NCBI RefSeq assembly: GCF_000219125.1
Contig: NZ_AFGF01000054.1
Coordinates: 1 to 59,655, forward strand
Reading direction: 5' to 3'
DNA length: 59,655 nt
Origin: Acetonema longum DSM 6540
GTDB lineage: Bacteria > Bacillota > Negativicutes > Sporomusales > Acetonemataceae
Shown here: piece after piece, positions 25,723 to 34,437 of the stretch
Layout of the letters: every line of letters begins with the position of its first letter
How positions within the stretch are numbered: position 1 is the first letter of the stretch
The notes under the pieces: generated by a model
The model's input: the letters and a program-made list of their open reading frames with translations, nothing else
Databases searched by the model: none
What the model was told of the DNA's origin: nothing
Position numbers and translations under genes: made by a program

Positions 25723-26699
25723 CTAGAGCAGATCTCGCCGCAACTGTGCCGCCGGTTTGGGTGACAGCCACGCGAACGGAATATCCAGAACCGTATAGGC
25801 TCCGGTATAGTGGTTGCACGCCATTCTGAAAACCGCCCGGGCATAGGCGGCAAGCACGTTGCCGGTAAACTCCGGATTGCTGTCCAGCTTCAGGCTGAAC
25901 TCCATGATATGCCGGGTTGACGGACCGCTGGAACCGCTGCGCAAAACGAAGCCGCCGTGGGGCGTTCCGGCATGCTTGGCCGCCATTTCCGTTTCGGTAA
26001 TAAAGGTGACGCGGGTTTCGTAGCCGGCAAAATAGTCCGGCATGGTTTTGATTGCCTGCTCAATCGCATTAAGGTCGGCTCCCGGCTGGGGAACCACATA
26101 GCAATCCCGCAGGTGCGCCTGTTTTTCGAAAAAAACCGGCGCTTCACCCGAACGGATGCGACGGATTAGTTCTTCCTTCGGGATAGTATATTGCCGGGCA
26201 TCCCGGACACCGGCAATGCGCCGGATGGCATCGGAATGCCCCTGGCTTACACCTTTCCCCAGAAAGTATAATCTATGCCTTCAGGCAGCACCGCGTTGGC
26301 CAGCAGGCGATTCAGCGAAAACAATCCCGGATCCCAGCCAACCGATATGGTTGCCACTGTACCGGCTTTTTTCGCCACGCTATCCATAGCTTCAAAGTAA
26401 TCCGGAATTTTGGCATGGGTATCATAACTGTCCACTGTGTTGAATAAGGCTGCAAGCTGCGGACCTTGTCCGGCGAGGTCGGTGGCGGAACCGCCGCATA
26501 ACAGCATCACATCAATTTGGTCCTTATACTCGGCAATCCGATCCATGGAAACAGCCACAGCGCCGCTGACAGTACCGGTAAGGGGACGGCGGGAAAATAC
26601 CGCAACCAATTCCATGTCAGGATTATTGCCGACAGCCCGTTCGGCCCCCTTGCCCAAATTGCCGTAGCCAGCAATACCTATACGAACTTTCCGTTTCAT
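25723..26699 (-). pseudogene. ddh: Meso-diaminopimelate dehydrogenase, frameshifted
   Basis: The enzyme catalyses NADPH-dependent amination of tetrahydrodipicolinate to meso-DAP for lysine and peptidoglycan. The first frame (26699-26247) has the Rossmann motif GIAGYGNLGKGAE and runs to DYTFWGKV then stops. The matching continuation (KGVSQGHSDAIRRI...) is in another frame and ends ...SPKPAAQLRRDLL at 25723, including HGGFVLRSG and EFSLKLDSNPEF. Adding one base to the run of four G at the TGGGGAAAGG site (near 26257) restores a full-length enzyme of about 325 aa, the family length. Everything else is intact, so this is either a recent lesion or a sequencing error. The ATG has AAAAGGAG upstream. 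Confidence 0.85.
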
Positions 26700-26901
26700 G
26701 AATTTCTCCTTTTTACAATAAATACTGTTATTATTTTACGTCCATATGGTTTTTCAGGCAATCATATTTTGCGGGTGTCAAGAGGACGGGATTACTGACA
26801 AATTAGTCGGCACTCCGGAGATGTTGGCAGGTTTGGCGCGCAACGGATGGATTCACATTGCTGCCCGCCCGCATAACACAGGAGGCGATGTTCTTATCCT
26901 G

Positions 26902-27918
26902 CTACAGCGCCGGGCTGAGCATATCCTGCGGCGTCAATGTTTCGCCGCCTCTTAATTTCTGCCGCATGCTTTGGAGCATGCCGTCGGTTTTCTCCAGCTG
27001 AGCCAGCAGGGATTTTTCCTGGGTGCTGGTTTCAATCACCTTGCTGATGCCGCCGTTTTTAATGATGATCCGTTTGTCGGCAATCAGGGCCAGCAGCGGG
27101 TCATGGGTGGCCATCAGGACAATTTTGTCTTCAGCTACTAAAAGCTTCAGCGCTTTCTTGCGGTCAATGCCGGCATTTTCAATTTCATCGATCAAAACGA
27201 TGGGAGATGAACTGAGAATGGCCGTGTCGGCGATCATCAGGGCGCGGGACTGGCCGCCGCTCAGGCTGGTTACCGGCGTGTCCGGGTCAAACTTCTCGCC
27301 GGCAAGCTTGTTGGCCTCGGCGATAATGCGCTCCACAATCCCTTCCACATCTTCCACCAGGCGGCTTTGCGCGTGCAGCCGCAGGAATTCCTGCGTGGTC
27401 AGGTCAATAACAAAGTTCATGTTCTGGGAAAGCTGGGCTACCAGCTTGTTGTTGGACGAAAAACGCCATTTCTTATCCGGTTCCTCGCCGTTGATCCGGA
27501 TGGTCCTGCCGGTAGGGGTGTCTTTTTGCGCCGTCCATTCGATATCGGCCAGCAGGCGGCTTTTCCCCGAGCCAGTGGGGCCGACGATGGAAACAATCTC
27601 CGACTGGCGGACGGTCAGTTCCTGAAACTGTTCCGCCTGGCCGGATTTGTCCCGGCCGGGAAGGATGGTCAGCGTTTCCACCCGCCTCTCCTGTTCCAGC
27701 CCAAGGAAGGCGGTCATTTGCTCGATAAACAGGCTGAGGCCGGCCAGCAGATTTTCCCGGTCAATGGCCTGGTCCTCGATCTCGGCTTCGCTGAAATGGG
27801 CGAGGTACTGCGCGAAGGTCCGGTCTTCATAGCCGGCAATATCCAGTTTGTTCTGCTCGAAATAACTGCCGGCAAAGGGATATTTTTGCAGCAACTGGCG
27901 GATGGTCAGGTTTTTCAT
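26902..27918 (-). CDS. ABC-type ATPase with an N-terminal ScdA/DUF1858-like domain
   Basis: A 338-aa soluble protein. Residues 1-75 form a helical domain (LLQKYPFAGSYFEQNKLDI...) resembling the ScdA_N/DUF1858 type. The ATPase domain has Walker A GPTGSGKS (113-120), signature SLSGGQSR, Walker B IVLIDEIENAG, D-loop AGID and H-loop ATHD. The signature and Walker B spacing look like UvrA/SMC-type or stand-alone ABC proteins. No permease is encoded nearby, so it is unlikely to energise ordinary import. Its ATG overlaps the stop of the upstream P-loop protein gene by 4 nt. Function unknown; a role in ATP-driven assembly or transfer of a metal or cofactor is inference. Confidence 0.75.
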   Translation of the reverse strand: MKNLTIRQLLQKYPFAGSYFEQNKLDIAGYEDRTFAQYLAHFSEAEIEDQAIDRENLLAGLSLFIEQMTAFLGLEQERRVETLTILPGRDKSGQAEQFQELTVRQSEIVSIVGPTGSGKSRLLADIEWTAQKDTPTGRTIRINGEEPDKKWRFSSNNKLVAQLSQNMNFVIDLTTQEFLRLHAQSRLVEDVEGIVERIIAEANKLAGEKFDPDTPVTSLSGGQSRALMIADTAILSSSPIVLIDEIENAGIDRKKALKLLVAEDKIVLMATHDPLLALIADKRIIIKNGGISKVIETSTQEKSLLAQLEKTDGMLQSMRQKLRGGETLTPQDMLSPAL

Positions 27919-28616
27919 CGTCCTTCATCCTCCAGTTTCATTTTCTTGGTGTTGCCCATTTGAAAGGCTTCGCCGATGCGGGTTTCTCCCAGACAATAGG
28001 AGCACATGGCGGCGGGCATGGGGAAGCGCAGCTGCATGCCCTGCACGGAAGCGACGCTCTGTTCCGCGTCATACAGCAGCGTGCCGAGTTCATACGCGCC
28101 CTGGCCGGTCAGGCCGTTGACGTGCATGACCACCGCCTGGGGGTTGACCGAGCTTACCCGCGAGGCAAACACTTCCCGCTCGGCCTGGGAAACAATATCG
28201 CCTTTGGTGATGACCACCAGATCGGCGGCTTTCAGCATTGGGCCAATCTTTTTCGGGGTGTTGATGCCGGATAGATTGTCAATCACGCAAACGCCTTTGA
28301 TCTCTTTCAGGTAGGGCGAGCAGCGGTTGCACAGACCGGCTGATTCGGTGATCAGCAGGTCAAGTCCCAGTTGGTTGCCCCAGCGCACGACTTCCTCGAT
28401 GTTGGAGGCGAAAAAGTGGTCGGGGCAGAGCGCCCCGGACAGTCCTTTCTTTACGGGGATGCCGGCTTTGTCATAGGCCGCGTCGTCGTCGGTATACAGG
28501 CAGTCGAATTTGACGACGCCGACCTGCAGGCCGCGCTGCTGCACCGCGGCAATGGTTTTCAGGATGACCGAGGTCTTGCCGGAGGACGGCGGGCCGGAAA
28601 AAATCGTCAGGTTCAT
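27915..28616 (-). CDS. G3E-like P-loop NTPase (UreG/HypB/CobW type)
   Basis: A 233-aa protein with P-loop GPPSSGKT (8-15), ITESAGLCNRCSPY (a metal-binding-like cysteine pair after the E-S-A-G motif), VITKGDIVSQAE (NKxD-equivalent TKGD) and a C-terminal CSYC pair. This arrangement resembles G3E GTPases that insert nickel or cobalt into enzymes. The ATG at 28616 follows AAAGGAGAGTTA; the longer frame begins inside the preceding gene. It is tightly packed between the binding-protein-like gene (1 nt gap) and the ABC-type ATPase (4-nt overlap), so the three are co-translated and probably act together. The target is unknown. Confidence 0.75.
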   Translation of the reverse strand: MNLTIFSGPPSSGKTSVILKTIAAVQQRGLQVGVVKFDCLYTDDDAAYDKAGIPVKKGLSGALCPDHFFASNIEEVVRWGNQLGLDLLITESAGLCNRCSPYLKEIKGVCVIDNLSGINTPKKIGPMLKAADLVVITKGDIVSQAEREVFASRVSSVNPQAVVMHVNGLTGQGAYELGTLLYDAEQSVASVQGMQLRFPMPAAMCSYCLGETRIGEAFQMGNTKKMKLEDEGR

Positions 28617-28617
28617 C

Positions 28618-29868
28618 TTAACTCTCCTTTCCTGCCGCGGCATAAAACAGGTCTTCTGTCTTAATCAGCAGTTCACCGATATCATGGGAGTTGATATAGT
28701 CCCAGCCCAGCCACATAAAGTTCTGGTGCGGCGCAAGCCGGTTGTCGACCTGGGGATTGGTCGAAGGAAAATGGCCGTTGCCCGACAGGATTTCGCCGAC
28801 TTCCCGGGAAAAGAGGAAATCGACAAAGGGCTTGGTCTTTTCCTTCGTCGCCGCTTTCGCCAGGAGGAAGATGGGGCTGATAATCGCGCCGTCTTTGGGC
28901 CATACCGGCTTGAACGGAGTGTTGGCGCCGATCATTTGCGTAAAGAAGTAAGGCATAACGGTAATCACCGGCGTCTCTTCATCAGCCTGCCGGCGATGCG
29001 ATTTAACCATTTGCGCCGGATGCATGCTGCGCAGCAGCGAACGGCCCATTCTGGCCACGCCGTCTTCGCCGTGCTCTTTATAGATATTGAGCAGTAAGGC
29101 GTTAAATAAATCCAGATCCCGCATCGGCAGGGAAATGGTATTCTCAAAGTCAGGCGCTAAGAGGTCCGACCAGCGTTCCGGGAAAGGACGGCCGCCAAGC
29201 ACGTCGGTATTGACCATGAAAATGGCGGGAACTACGCCAATGACCGAGTATTGGCGCCGCGGGTCTTTCAGGTCGATGCGTTCGTTGTCAAAGTCGCGGT
29301 TCAGCCGCTCGAAGCCGCTGATATCCTCAAATATGCCTTCGTCTTTAAACTTGCCCATCAGCTTCCGGTCAAAGAATAAGTCAAAGCCCGCCGACATGAA
29401 CAAATCCGACAGAACCGATTCGTCGCCTGGATTGGCGGCGATGCGCTCCTTAATCCAGTCGATCCCCATGCTGGCCGCTTTCAGGTCGTAATCGACATCA
29501 AAGGCGAGGCGGTCCTTGTTTCCGGCCAGCCAGGCTTCAAACCGCTCGAGCAGCGGCAGCCGGATCGGGCAGGGCAGGACGCCTTCGATTCTGATGTCGC
29601 CGCCGCTGTCTTTTTTCATGGCAATCAGGCCGGTGGAGGCGGCGGGACGGTTTTGCTCAATGGCGTCCTCCAGCTTTTGCACAAACAGTTCGACATTGAT
29701 TTTTTTGCTCCGCAGCGCGGTTTCCAGGGTAATCGTCTTGCCCAGCGTTTTTCGCAGCAGCGGGTTGTTTAATTGTTCAAAGCCATTGGCTGCCAGCAAT
29801 GCGATGACTTCCGGGTATTTTTCGGTAACGTCGTAGACAGTGTCGGTCAGGTTAATATATTTTGTCAA
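28618..29868 (-). CDS. DUF1858 plus periplasmic-binding-protein-like domain, no signal peptide
   Basis: A 416-aa protein. Residues 1-70 are a DUF1858-like domain (INLTDTVYDVTEKYPEVIALLAANGFEQL). The remainder resembles a type 2 (iron(III)/spermidine type) solute-binding protein: RLPLLERFEAWL, FSVIGVVPAIFMVN-like segment, PERWSDLLAPDFENTISLP and FVDFLFSREVGEIL. There is no signal peptide or lipobox, so it should be cytoplasmic, which is odd for this fold. The start is TTG with AGGAGG 8 nt upstream. It opens a three-gene operon with the G3E-like and ABC-type ATPases. I do not recognise a characterised system with this composition. Confidence 0.75.
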   Translation of the reverse strand: MTKYINLTDTVYDVTEKYPEVIALLAANGFEQLNNPLLRKTLGKTITLETALRSKKINVELFVQKLEDAIEQNRPAASTGLIAMKKDSGGDIRIEGVLPCPIRLPLLERFEAWLAGNKDRLAFDVDYDLKAASMGIDWIKERIAANPGDESVLSDLFMSAGFDLFFDRKLMGKFKDEGIFEDISGFERLNRDFDNERIDLKDPRRQYSVIGVVPAIFMVNTDVLGGRPFPERWSDLLAPDFENTISLPMRDLDLFNALLLNIYKEHGEDGVARMGRSLLRSMHPAQMVKSHRRQADEETPVITVMPYFFTQMIGANTPFKPVWPKDGAIISPIFLLAKAATKEKTKPFVDFLFSREVGEILSGNGHFPSTNPQVDNRLAPHQNFMWLGWDYINSHDIGELLIKTEDLFYAAAGKES

Positions 29869-30044
29869 GGGTGCTCCCTCCTATTGCATTGTAGCTTTTG
29901 TCGATATTGTAACATGCTGCTTTGGCGTAAATCGGTAGCCAGGGTTACCAAACCGCAAAAATTACAGACAGGCCCGGGCAGTCTTGCAGGCATTGGCCGG
30001 TTTCGGCGTCCTGCATCCCTGCACTTCAGTTTTGGCTTCAGCAT
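29865..30044 (-). CDS. Possible 59-aa small ORF before the DUF1858 gene
   Basis: ATG with AGAGGAG 4 nt upstream opens a 59-codon frame, rich in arginine and with cysteines at C8, C27, C30 (CNFC) and C53. Its TGA overlaps the TTG start of the next gene, as in coupled translation. No homology is recognised, and the 327-bp region (29869-30195) might instead be a structured leader. No promoter with good hexamers was seen. Confidence 0.22.
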   Translation of the reverse strand: MLKPKLKCRDAGRRNRPMPARLPGPVCNFCGLVTLATDLRQSSMLQYRQKLQCNRREHP

Positions 30045-30152
30045 TTACTCCTCTTCTCGCTTAGTATTCGGTGGAACTATGGCAGATATTCGCCGGCAAG
30101 CGTTCCAAACCCTCGCGCCGCAATCCGGAGAAATGATATGGCAAGGACTGAT

Positions 30153-30180
30153 AAAAAGCCTCCGAATCGCTCGGAGGCTT
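30153..30180 (-). terminator. Terminator after the first TonB-dependent receptor
   Basis: AAGCCTCCGA and TCGGAGGCTT form a perfect stem with a tetra- to octanucleotide loop, followed on the minus strand by TTTTTAT. Confidence 0.85.
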
Positions 30181-30195
30181 GAATTTTCATGGCCT

Positions 30196-32151
30196 TTAAA
30201 TTTTTAATCTTATGCCGGTGCGGTAGATTGCACCATTGATCCACCGGTCATAATCTTTATAGTTAAAGATATTATCCACGCCAAGGTAAATGGTGGTTGC
30301 CGGATTCAGCTGTTTACTGACCAACGCGTTCCAGACGGCGTAGGATTTAGCGTTTCCGCCGGAATCAATCCAGTCACCGTTCCAGGTCCCCCAGATGTTG
30401 CCGTTTATGCCGCTTTCCCGGTCGCTGTACAGCAAACTGGCGCCGACTAAGTGGCGGGCCCGTTCTTCCAAACGGACATGGGTCGTTTTGTTTTTTGCGT
30501 CAAGATAGGTGTAATTGGCTTTAACCGTCAGGCGGTCATTGATTCTGCGGCCGATTTCCGCCTCGACGCCCTGCAGCTGCGCTTTGGCAATATTGCCATA
30601 GGAATTATTTTTATAGCCAGCCTGGTACCCGGGATAATCCGGCCCGACCTCATAACTTTCAATCATATCTTTTATATCGCTGCGGAAAACGCCTACCTTT
30701 CCGGACAGGGGCCCGGCTTCTCCCTCCCAGCTGAAGTCATAATTGACCGATCGCTCCGGATCTAAATCGGGATTGCCGATAAAATAGGTTTTGCCGGCCA
30801 TGAGAAAGGCGTGATAGAGCTCGGTTGTCGTGGGGATTTTAAAGCCATAGCCGACATTAGCCTTGAGACGGCTGTTCGGCTGCAGTTTATAGGTGACGCC
30901 CATTTTGGGGCTGACGGCACTGACAAATTGATCACTGTCGTCATAACGCAGCGCCGAGACCAACAGCAGCTTGTCGTTAACATCCCACTCATCCTGCACA
31001 TAAGCGGCATAATAATCGAGTGTCGCTTCCGATCCGGCGGCGGTTTTACCCTCTCGATACAGGGTGTAGGGGTTTTTGCCGGAGTCAATGCGGGTGCCGC
31101 GCACCTTTTCCTGCCGGTATTCCAGGCCGTAGGCCAGCAGGTGATCTTCCGACGCCGGCGTCGCGGCATTCGCCTCAACGGTATTGATCGTGCGCTTAAT
31201 GACGTCAAAGCTGCTTAACGCGCCGCTTGTCCTGCTGCGGGTTTCGATATCCTTATCATAAACGGATTGATAAAAGCGAATTTTATAATCCGTATCCGCC
31301 GCCTTGCTTTCATAGCCAATATTGAAATCTGCTCTCTGATTATCATTGGTATAAAATGATTTGTCCGCCGTCCGCTTTGTCTGTTCATCTAAATAATCAA
31401 TTCCCAGAGTGACCCTGCCTGTTTCGCCGGTTAGCCATTCTCCCTGGAAGTTAATCGGCCGCCGGGTGCCGTAATAATTGTTATGTATCCCATCCTCCTG
31501 GGCAAATGGATCTTCCCTGCGTTCGCCCGCGCTCAGCGACCAGCCGAAGCGTCCCTGCCTGCCGGCATCATAGCGCAACGACCAGTCGCGCCCATCGCTA
31601 AACGCATCAGCTTTCTGCCCTTCCAGTTCCAGGCTAAGCTGCGGCTGCTCAGGCCGTTTCATGACGATATTGATGATGCCGCCCAGCGCATCGGAGCCGT
31701 AAAGAGCGCTGCTGGCGCCGCGGATAATCTCGATCCGCTCCACGTTTTCCATGCTGATCCGGTCAATTTCAAAGGAATTGGCGCGATTTAGGCTGGTCTC
31801 GCCGCTAATTCGCCGGCCATCAATCAGAATCAGCACGTGCTTTGAATCAAAACCGCGAATGGAGACGGACGATCCCTTCATGCCATCCACGCCAAAGGAT
31901 ATGCCCGCTGCGGTTTCCAAAGCCTGCCGCAGCGTGATGGCGCCCTTGGCCTGGATCTGCTCCCGGGTAATGACTTCCGCCGCTGCCGGGACGTCTTTTA
32001 TTTTCTGTTCCGTCCGGGTGGCGGTGACAAGGACCTCGCTGACTTCCGCCGCATAGACGGGCAGGTTCAAAGCCGCGGCAATCGCCAGACTTAGCGCGGC
32101 AATCCATTTTTTGTTCATTCGTAGTCTACTCATATATCGATTGCCAGACAA
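30196..32151 (-). CDS. TonB-dependent outer-membrane receptor, probably haem (copy 1)
   Basis: A 651-aa receptor. The signal peptide (NKKWIAALSLAIAAALNLPVYAA) is followed by a TonB-box-like SEVLVTATRTEQ, the plug domain (VITREQIQAKGAITLRQALE, GFDSKHVLILIDGRRI, ALYGSDALGGIINIV) and a 22-strand barrel that ends in the aromatic/hydrophobic C-terminus IYRTGIRLKI. FKIPTTTELYHAF followed by NPDLDPERS corresponds to the FRAP-NPNL region of haem receptors. The TTG at 32151 is preferred because AGGAGGGG is 8 nt upstream. It is the second gene after a binding protein, behind a Fur box. Haem or another porphyrin/cobalamin is the likely ligand. Confidence 0.87.
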   Translation of the reverse strand: MSGNRYMSRLRMNKKWIAALSLAIAAALNLPVYAAEVSEVLVTATRTEQKIKDVPAAAEVITREQIQAKGAITLRQALETAAGISFGVDGMKGSSVSIRGFDSKHVLILIDGRRISGETSLNRANSFEIDRISMENVERIEIIRGASSALYGSDALGGIINIVMKRPEQPQLSLELEGQKADAFSDGRDWSLRYDAGRQGRFGWSLSAGERREDPFAQEDGIHNNYYGTRRPINFQGEWLTGETGRVTLGIDYLDEQTKRTADKSFYTNDNQRADFNIGYESKAADTDYKIRFYQSVYDKDIETRSRTSGALSSFDVIKRTINTVEANAATPASEDHLLAYGLEYRQEKVRGTRIDSGKNPYTLYREGKTAAGSEATLDYYAAYVQDEWDVNDKLLLVSALRYDDSDQFVSAVSPKMGVTYKLQPNSRLKANVGYGFKIPTTTELYHAFLMAGKTYFIGNPDLDPERSVNYDFSWEGEAGPLSGKVGVFRSDIKDMIESYEVGPDYPGYQAGYKNNSYGNIAKAQLQGVEAEIGRRINDRLTVKANYTYLDAKNKTTHVRLEERARHLVGASLLYSDRESGINGNIWGTWNGDWIDSGGNAKSYAVWNALVSKQLNPATTIYLGVDNIFNYKDYDRWINGAIYRTGIRLKI

Positions 32152-32234
32152 CGCATGCTCCCCTCCTATACAGGCGGCTTGCAGATTTTTCATTCATAGC
32201 CACCCCTCTTCTTACTCGTTATATGCTGCCGCCT

Positions 32235-33209
32235 TCAACGCGCCGCCTCCGGATAAACCAGCCTCTCCAGCACCGCCACCGCCTCGCCTACCCGGGTGCC
32301 GGGGTTTACGGCAAAAAGGTGATACGGCAATTGATGTACCCGGTTATTGCTTACCGCTTTCAGCCCTTGCCAGGCAGGGTGGCCGGCAAGTTCCGCACGG
32401 AATTTTTCGCCCACCTTTGTGTCCGAGCTGTGGGTGATCAGTAAAATTACATCAGGATTGCTCTTGCTGACATATTCCAGGCTTAAGGGTACAGAGCTCA
32501 TTTTGGCGCTCAGGCCGGCCTTGCTGTCGGCCATATTGTGCGCCCCCAGCCGGCGCAGCAGATCACCGGCGAAGCTGTTGGACGTCGCCATCTGAAAACT
32601 TGTCGTCGATCCCCAGACCAGCAAAACCTCCGGTGCAGGCTGTGACCCCCTGTTCGCCATCCGCCGCCTGTAATCGTCTTCTATCTCTTTGATGACCGCA
32701 GCCGACTGTTCCGGCCGTCCTGTCAGCTCGCCATAAAAGCGCAGCGTATCAAGTATCTGCTGATAGTTGTCCAGCATTTGCAGCAGAATCGGAATGCCCG
32801 CTTTTTCCAGAACCGGTACCAGCTGATGATGCGGCGGCACATTGACTCCCAGCACTAAATCAGGTTCAAGTGCGATCAGTTTTTCTACGTTCGGATTAGC
32901 GGTAGTCCCCACCTCCGGCACGGCCGCAACCGCCGTTTTAACCGTATCCGGCAGGGCTTGTGTCGTTGGCCTGCCAACCACCTTGCCGCCGGCGGCATAA
33001 AACAGATCCAGGCTGGAAGGGTTCAGGACGATAACACGCTGCGGCCGGACGGGAATTTGCACCACCCGTCCGGCGCTGTCAGTTACCGGCCGCATCACTG
33101 TTGACGCCGGCTGTACAGCCGGCGGTTGCATCTGCAGCGATAAAACTGCGCCCACTGCCAGGGCTCCCATTATCAAAATACCAATAATCCTGCCTATCCG
33201 GCTATTCAT
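32235..33209 (-). CDS. Haem/iron-type periplasmic binding protein (copy 1)
   Basis: A 324-aa class III binding protein (HmuT/BtuF fold) with an N-terminal hydrophobic anchor (IIGILIMGALAVGAVLSL) and no lipobox cysteine. Conserved segments: VTDSAGRVVQIPVRPQRVIVLNPSSLDLFYAAGG, LEPDLVLGVN and NPGTRVGEAVAVLERLVYP. It is closely related in sequence to the copy at 42736. It precedes the receptor gene by about 80 nt and is the first gene after the Fur box and the family-2 leader. The start is ATG with GAGGTGG upstream. No permease or ATPase follows, so it may share the HmuUV proteins of the 45-47 kb operon. Confidence 0.85.
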   Translation of the reverse strand: MNSRIGRIIGILIMGALAVGAVLSLQMQPPAVQPASTVMRPVTDSAGRVVQIPVRPQRVIVLNPSSLDLFYAAGGKVVGRPTTQALPDTVKTAVAAVPEVGTTANPNVEKLIALEPDLVLGVNVPPHHQLVPVLEKAGIPILLQMLDNYQQILDTLRFYGELTGRPEQSAAVIKEIEDDYRRRMANRGSQPAPEVLLVWGSTTSFQMATSNSFAGDLLRRLGAHNMADSKAGLSAKMSSVPLSLEYVSKSNPDVILLITHSSDTKVGEKFRAELAGHPAWQGLKAVSNNRVHQLPYHLFAVNPGTRVGEAVAVLERLVYPEAAR

Positions 33210-33312
33210 ATTGCCACCTCGTCTTATTCCTGTTTTCTTGCTTTCCCGCCGCATCACTATGAAAGTGCAGCCCGGTCCGCGGCAGGCTGCTCCCGGCGGC
33301 CGTGCGCTCCGC

Positions 33313-33360
33313 AAAAAAGCAGAGCTCCGCCTATTCATGCGGAGCTCTGTGGCCCTCTCG
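33313..33360 (-). promoter_or_regulatory. Leader terminator, family 2, copy haem-1
   Basis: The minus strand reads GAGAGGGCCAC then AGAGCTCCGC, a loop, GCGGAGCTCT and a T-run (terminator). Upstream GGGC can pair with GCTC inside the terminator 5' arm around the loop CACAGA, giving an alternative hairpin. The same pattern occurs at 43747-43805 and 47950-47998. It starts about 6 nt after the Fur box. Confidence 0.65.
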
Positions 33361-33365
33361 TTTTT

Positions 33366-33384
33366 GATAATGATTATCATTATC
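33366..33384. promoter_or_regulatory. Fur box (perfect palindrome)
   Basis: GATAATGATTATCATTATC matches the 19-bp Fur consensus almost perfectly and sits directly downstream of the -10 element of the haem-1 operon promoter, so iron-bound Fur would block transcription. Confidence 0.9.
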
Positions 33385-33390
33385 AAAAAC

Positions 33391-33419
33391 ATTATAGAAT
33401 ACCTTCTTCTATCTGTCAA
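33391..33419 (-). promoter_or_regulatory. Sigma70-type promoter of the haem-1 operon
   Basis: TTGACA (33414-33419) and TATAAT (33391-33396) are 17 bp apart on the minus strand. Confidence 0.85.
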
Positions 33420-33454
33420 TGGCATAGACAGACGCCCGGCGCGCAGCAAAGCAG

Positions 33455-33502
33455 AAAAAGGTCACCGCCGCTTCTGACAGAAGAAGCGGCGGTGACCTTT
33501 TT
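33455..33502. terminator. Terminator after the methyltransferase gene
   Basis: AAAAAGGTCACCGCCGCTTCT and its complement form a long stem flanked by A- and T-runs, able to work in both directions. Confidence 0.85.
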
Positions 33503-33559
33503 CTATTACCTGTAAGCAATTTTACCTTATTGCCTGTCCCTGTTCACCAAAAAGCGCGG

Positions 33560-34366
33560 TTACCCAAATACTAAATGAACGACGCTGTCGCTGAACCGGC
33601 GCTTAACGGCAGGGATCTTAGCCATCCAGGCCATCCAGCCCCATCTGTCTTGATGATAATCGAATAAATTCCACTCGTTGATGACCTTGATGCGGTTGTT
33701 GTACTGTTCCAGTTCTTTACCGCTGGTCACTCCCCACTGAAACCTGACGTTGTCCATCTTGCCGACTGTATCATGCTGCTTGCTCATTTTCACGATCCCC
33801 GGCGTAATGATTTCCAGCAGCATTTCGGCCTTGGGGAAGACGTCGGTCAGTTTATTAATCAGGCTTTTGATCTCCTGCTCGGTGAAGTACATGAGGGTCC
33901 CTTCCGCAATGATCAGGACCGGCTGCGCCTCTGCAGCAATTTCCTGAATCCAGGAATAATCGAAGACAGATTTGGCGATCATCTTATAGCGCTCTGTTTC
34001 ACAGAAAAATTGCCGGCGAATACGGATCGACTCCGGCAAATCCAGATCGTACCAGCGAATCTTGCCGTTATCCACCTGTGCAAAGCGGGTGTCGAGGCCG
34101 CAACCGATATTGACGACCACAGCATCAGGGTGCCTGGCTATAAACGTCGCCGCCGCTTTGTTCAGGATTTCGGTTCTGATCACCACGCCAGTCTGTGATT
34201 TCCATGCCTTGTCGAATTTCGTGAAATCGTATTCGATCCGTTCCATGATCTCAATCGCTTTTGCATCTTTGAGGATCGGCTTGCCGCGCTTCGCCTCAAC
34301 CGCCCGCGCCCATAACGGAATCAGCAACGTCTCCGGCACACCCTGCAGATTAGGCTGATGTTGCAT
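33560..34366 (-). CDS. Class I SAM-dependent methyltransferase (COG3315/LCMT-like), iron-regulated
   Basis: A 268-aa protein of the leucine carboxyl methyltransferase-like family. The SAM-binding motif VVNIGCGLDTRF (about 84-95) and the acidic motif WYDLDLPE (about 105-112) are clear, followed by IIAEGTLMYF. These proteins methylate carboxyl groups or small molecules; the substrate here is unknown. It has its own promoter with a Fur-like box immediately downstream and lies next to haem uptake genes, so it is probably induced by iron limitation. The start is ATG with GGGAGGG upstream. A role in siderophore, tetrapyrrole or haem-derived compound modification is inference. Confidence 0.8.
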   Translation of the reverse strand: MQHQPNLQGVPETLLIPLWARAVEAKRGKPILKDAKAIEIMERIEYDFTKFDKAWKSQTGVVIRTEILNKAAATFIARHPDAVVVNIGCGLDTRFAQVDNGKIRWYDLDLPESIRIRRQFFCETERYKMIAKSVFDYSWIQEIAAEAQPVLIIAEGTLMYFTEQEIKSLINKLTDVFPKAEMLLEIITPGIVKMSKQHDTVGKMDNVRFQWGVTSGKELEQYNNRIKVINEWNLFDYHQDRWGWMAWMAKIPAVKRRFSDSVVHLVFG

Positions 34367-34418
34367 ACTGTTCCCTCCCCAATCATTTTATCTCCTTCAG
34401 AAAATACGTCACAATGAT

Positions 34419-34437
34419 GATAATAATATTCATTCTC
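34419..34437. promoter_or_regulatory. Fur-like box before the methyltransferase
   Basis: GATAATAATATTCATTCTC matches the 19-bp Fur consensus at 16 positions and lies just downstream of the -10 element. Confidence 0.7.

Noticed and set aside
25424-25819. Long upstream extension of the TPR protein containing a cysteine-rich segment
   Set aside because: No ribosome-binding site precedes any start there, the extension runs into the end of the diaminopimelate dehydrogenase gene, and the signal peptide begins at the ATG at 25423.
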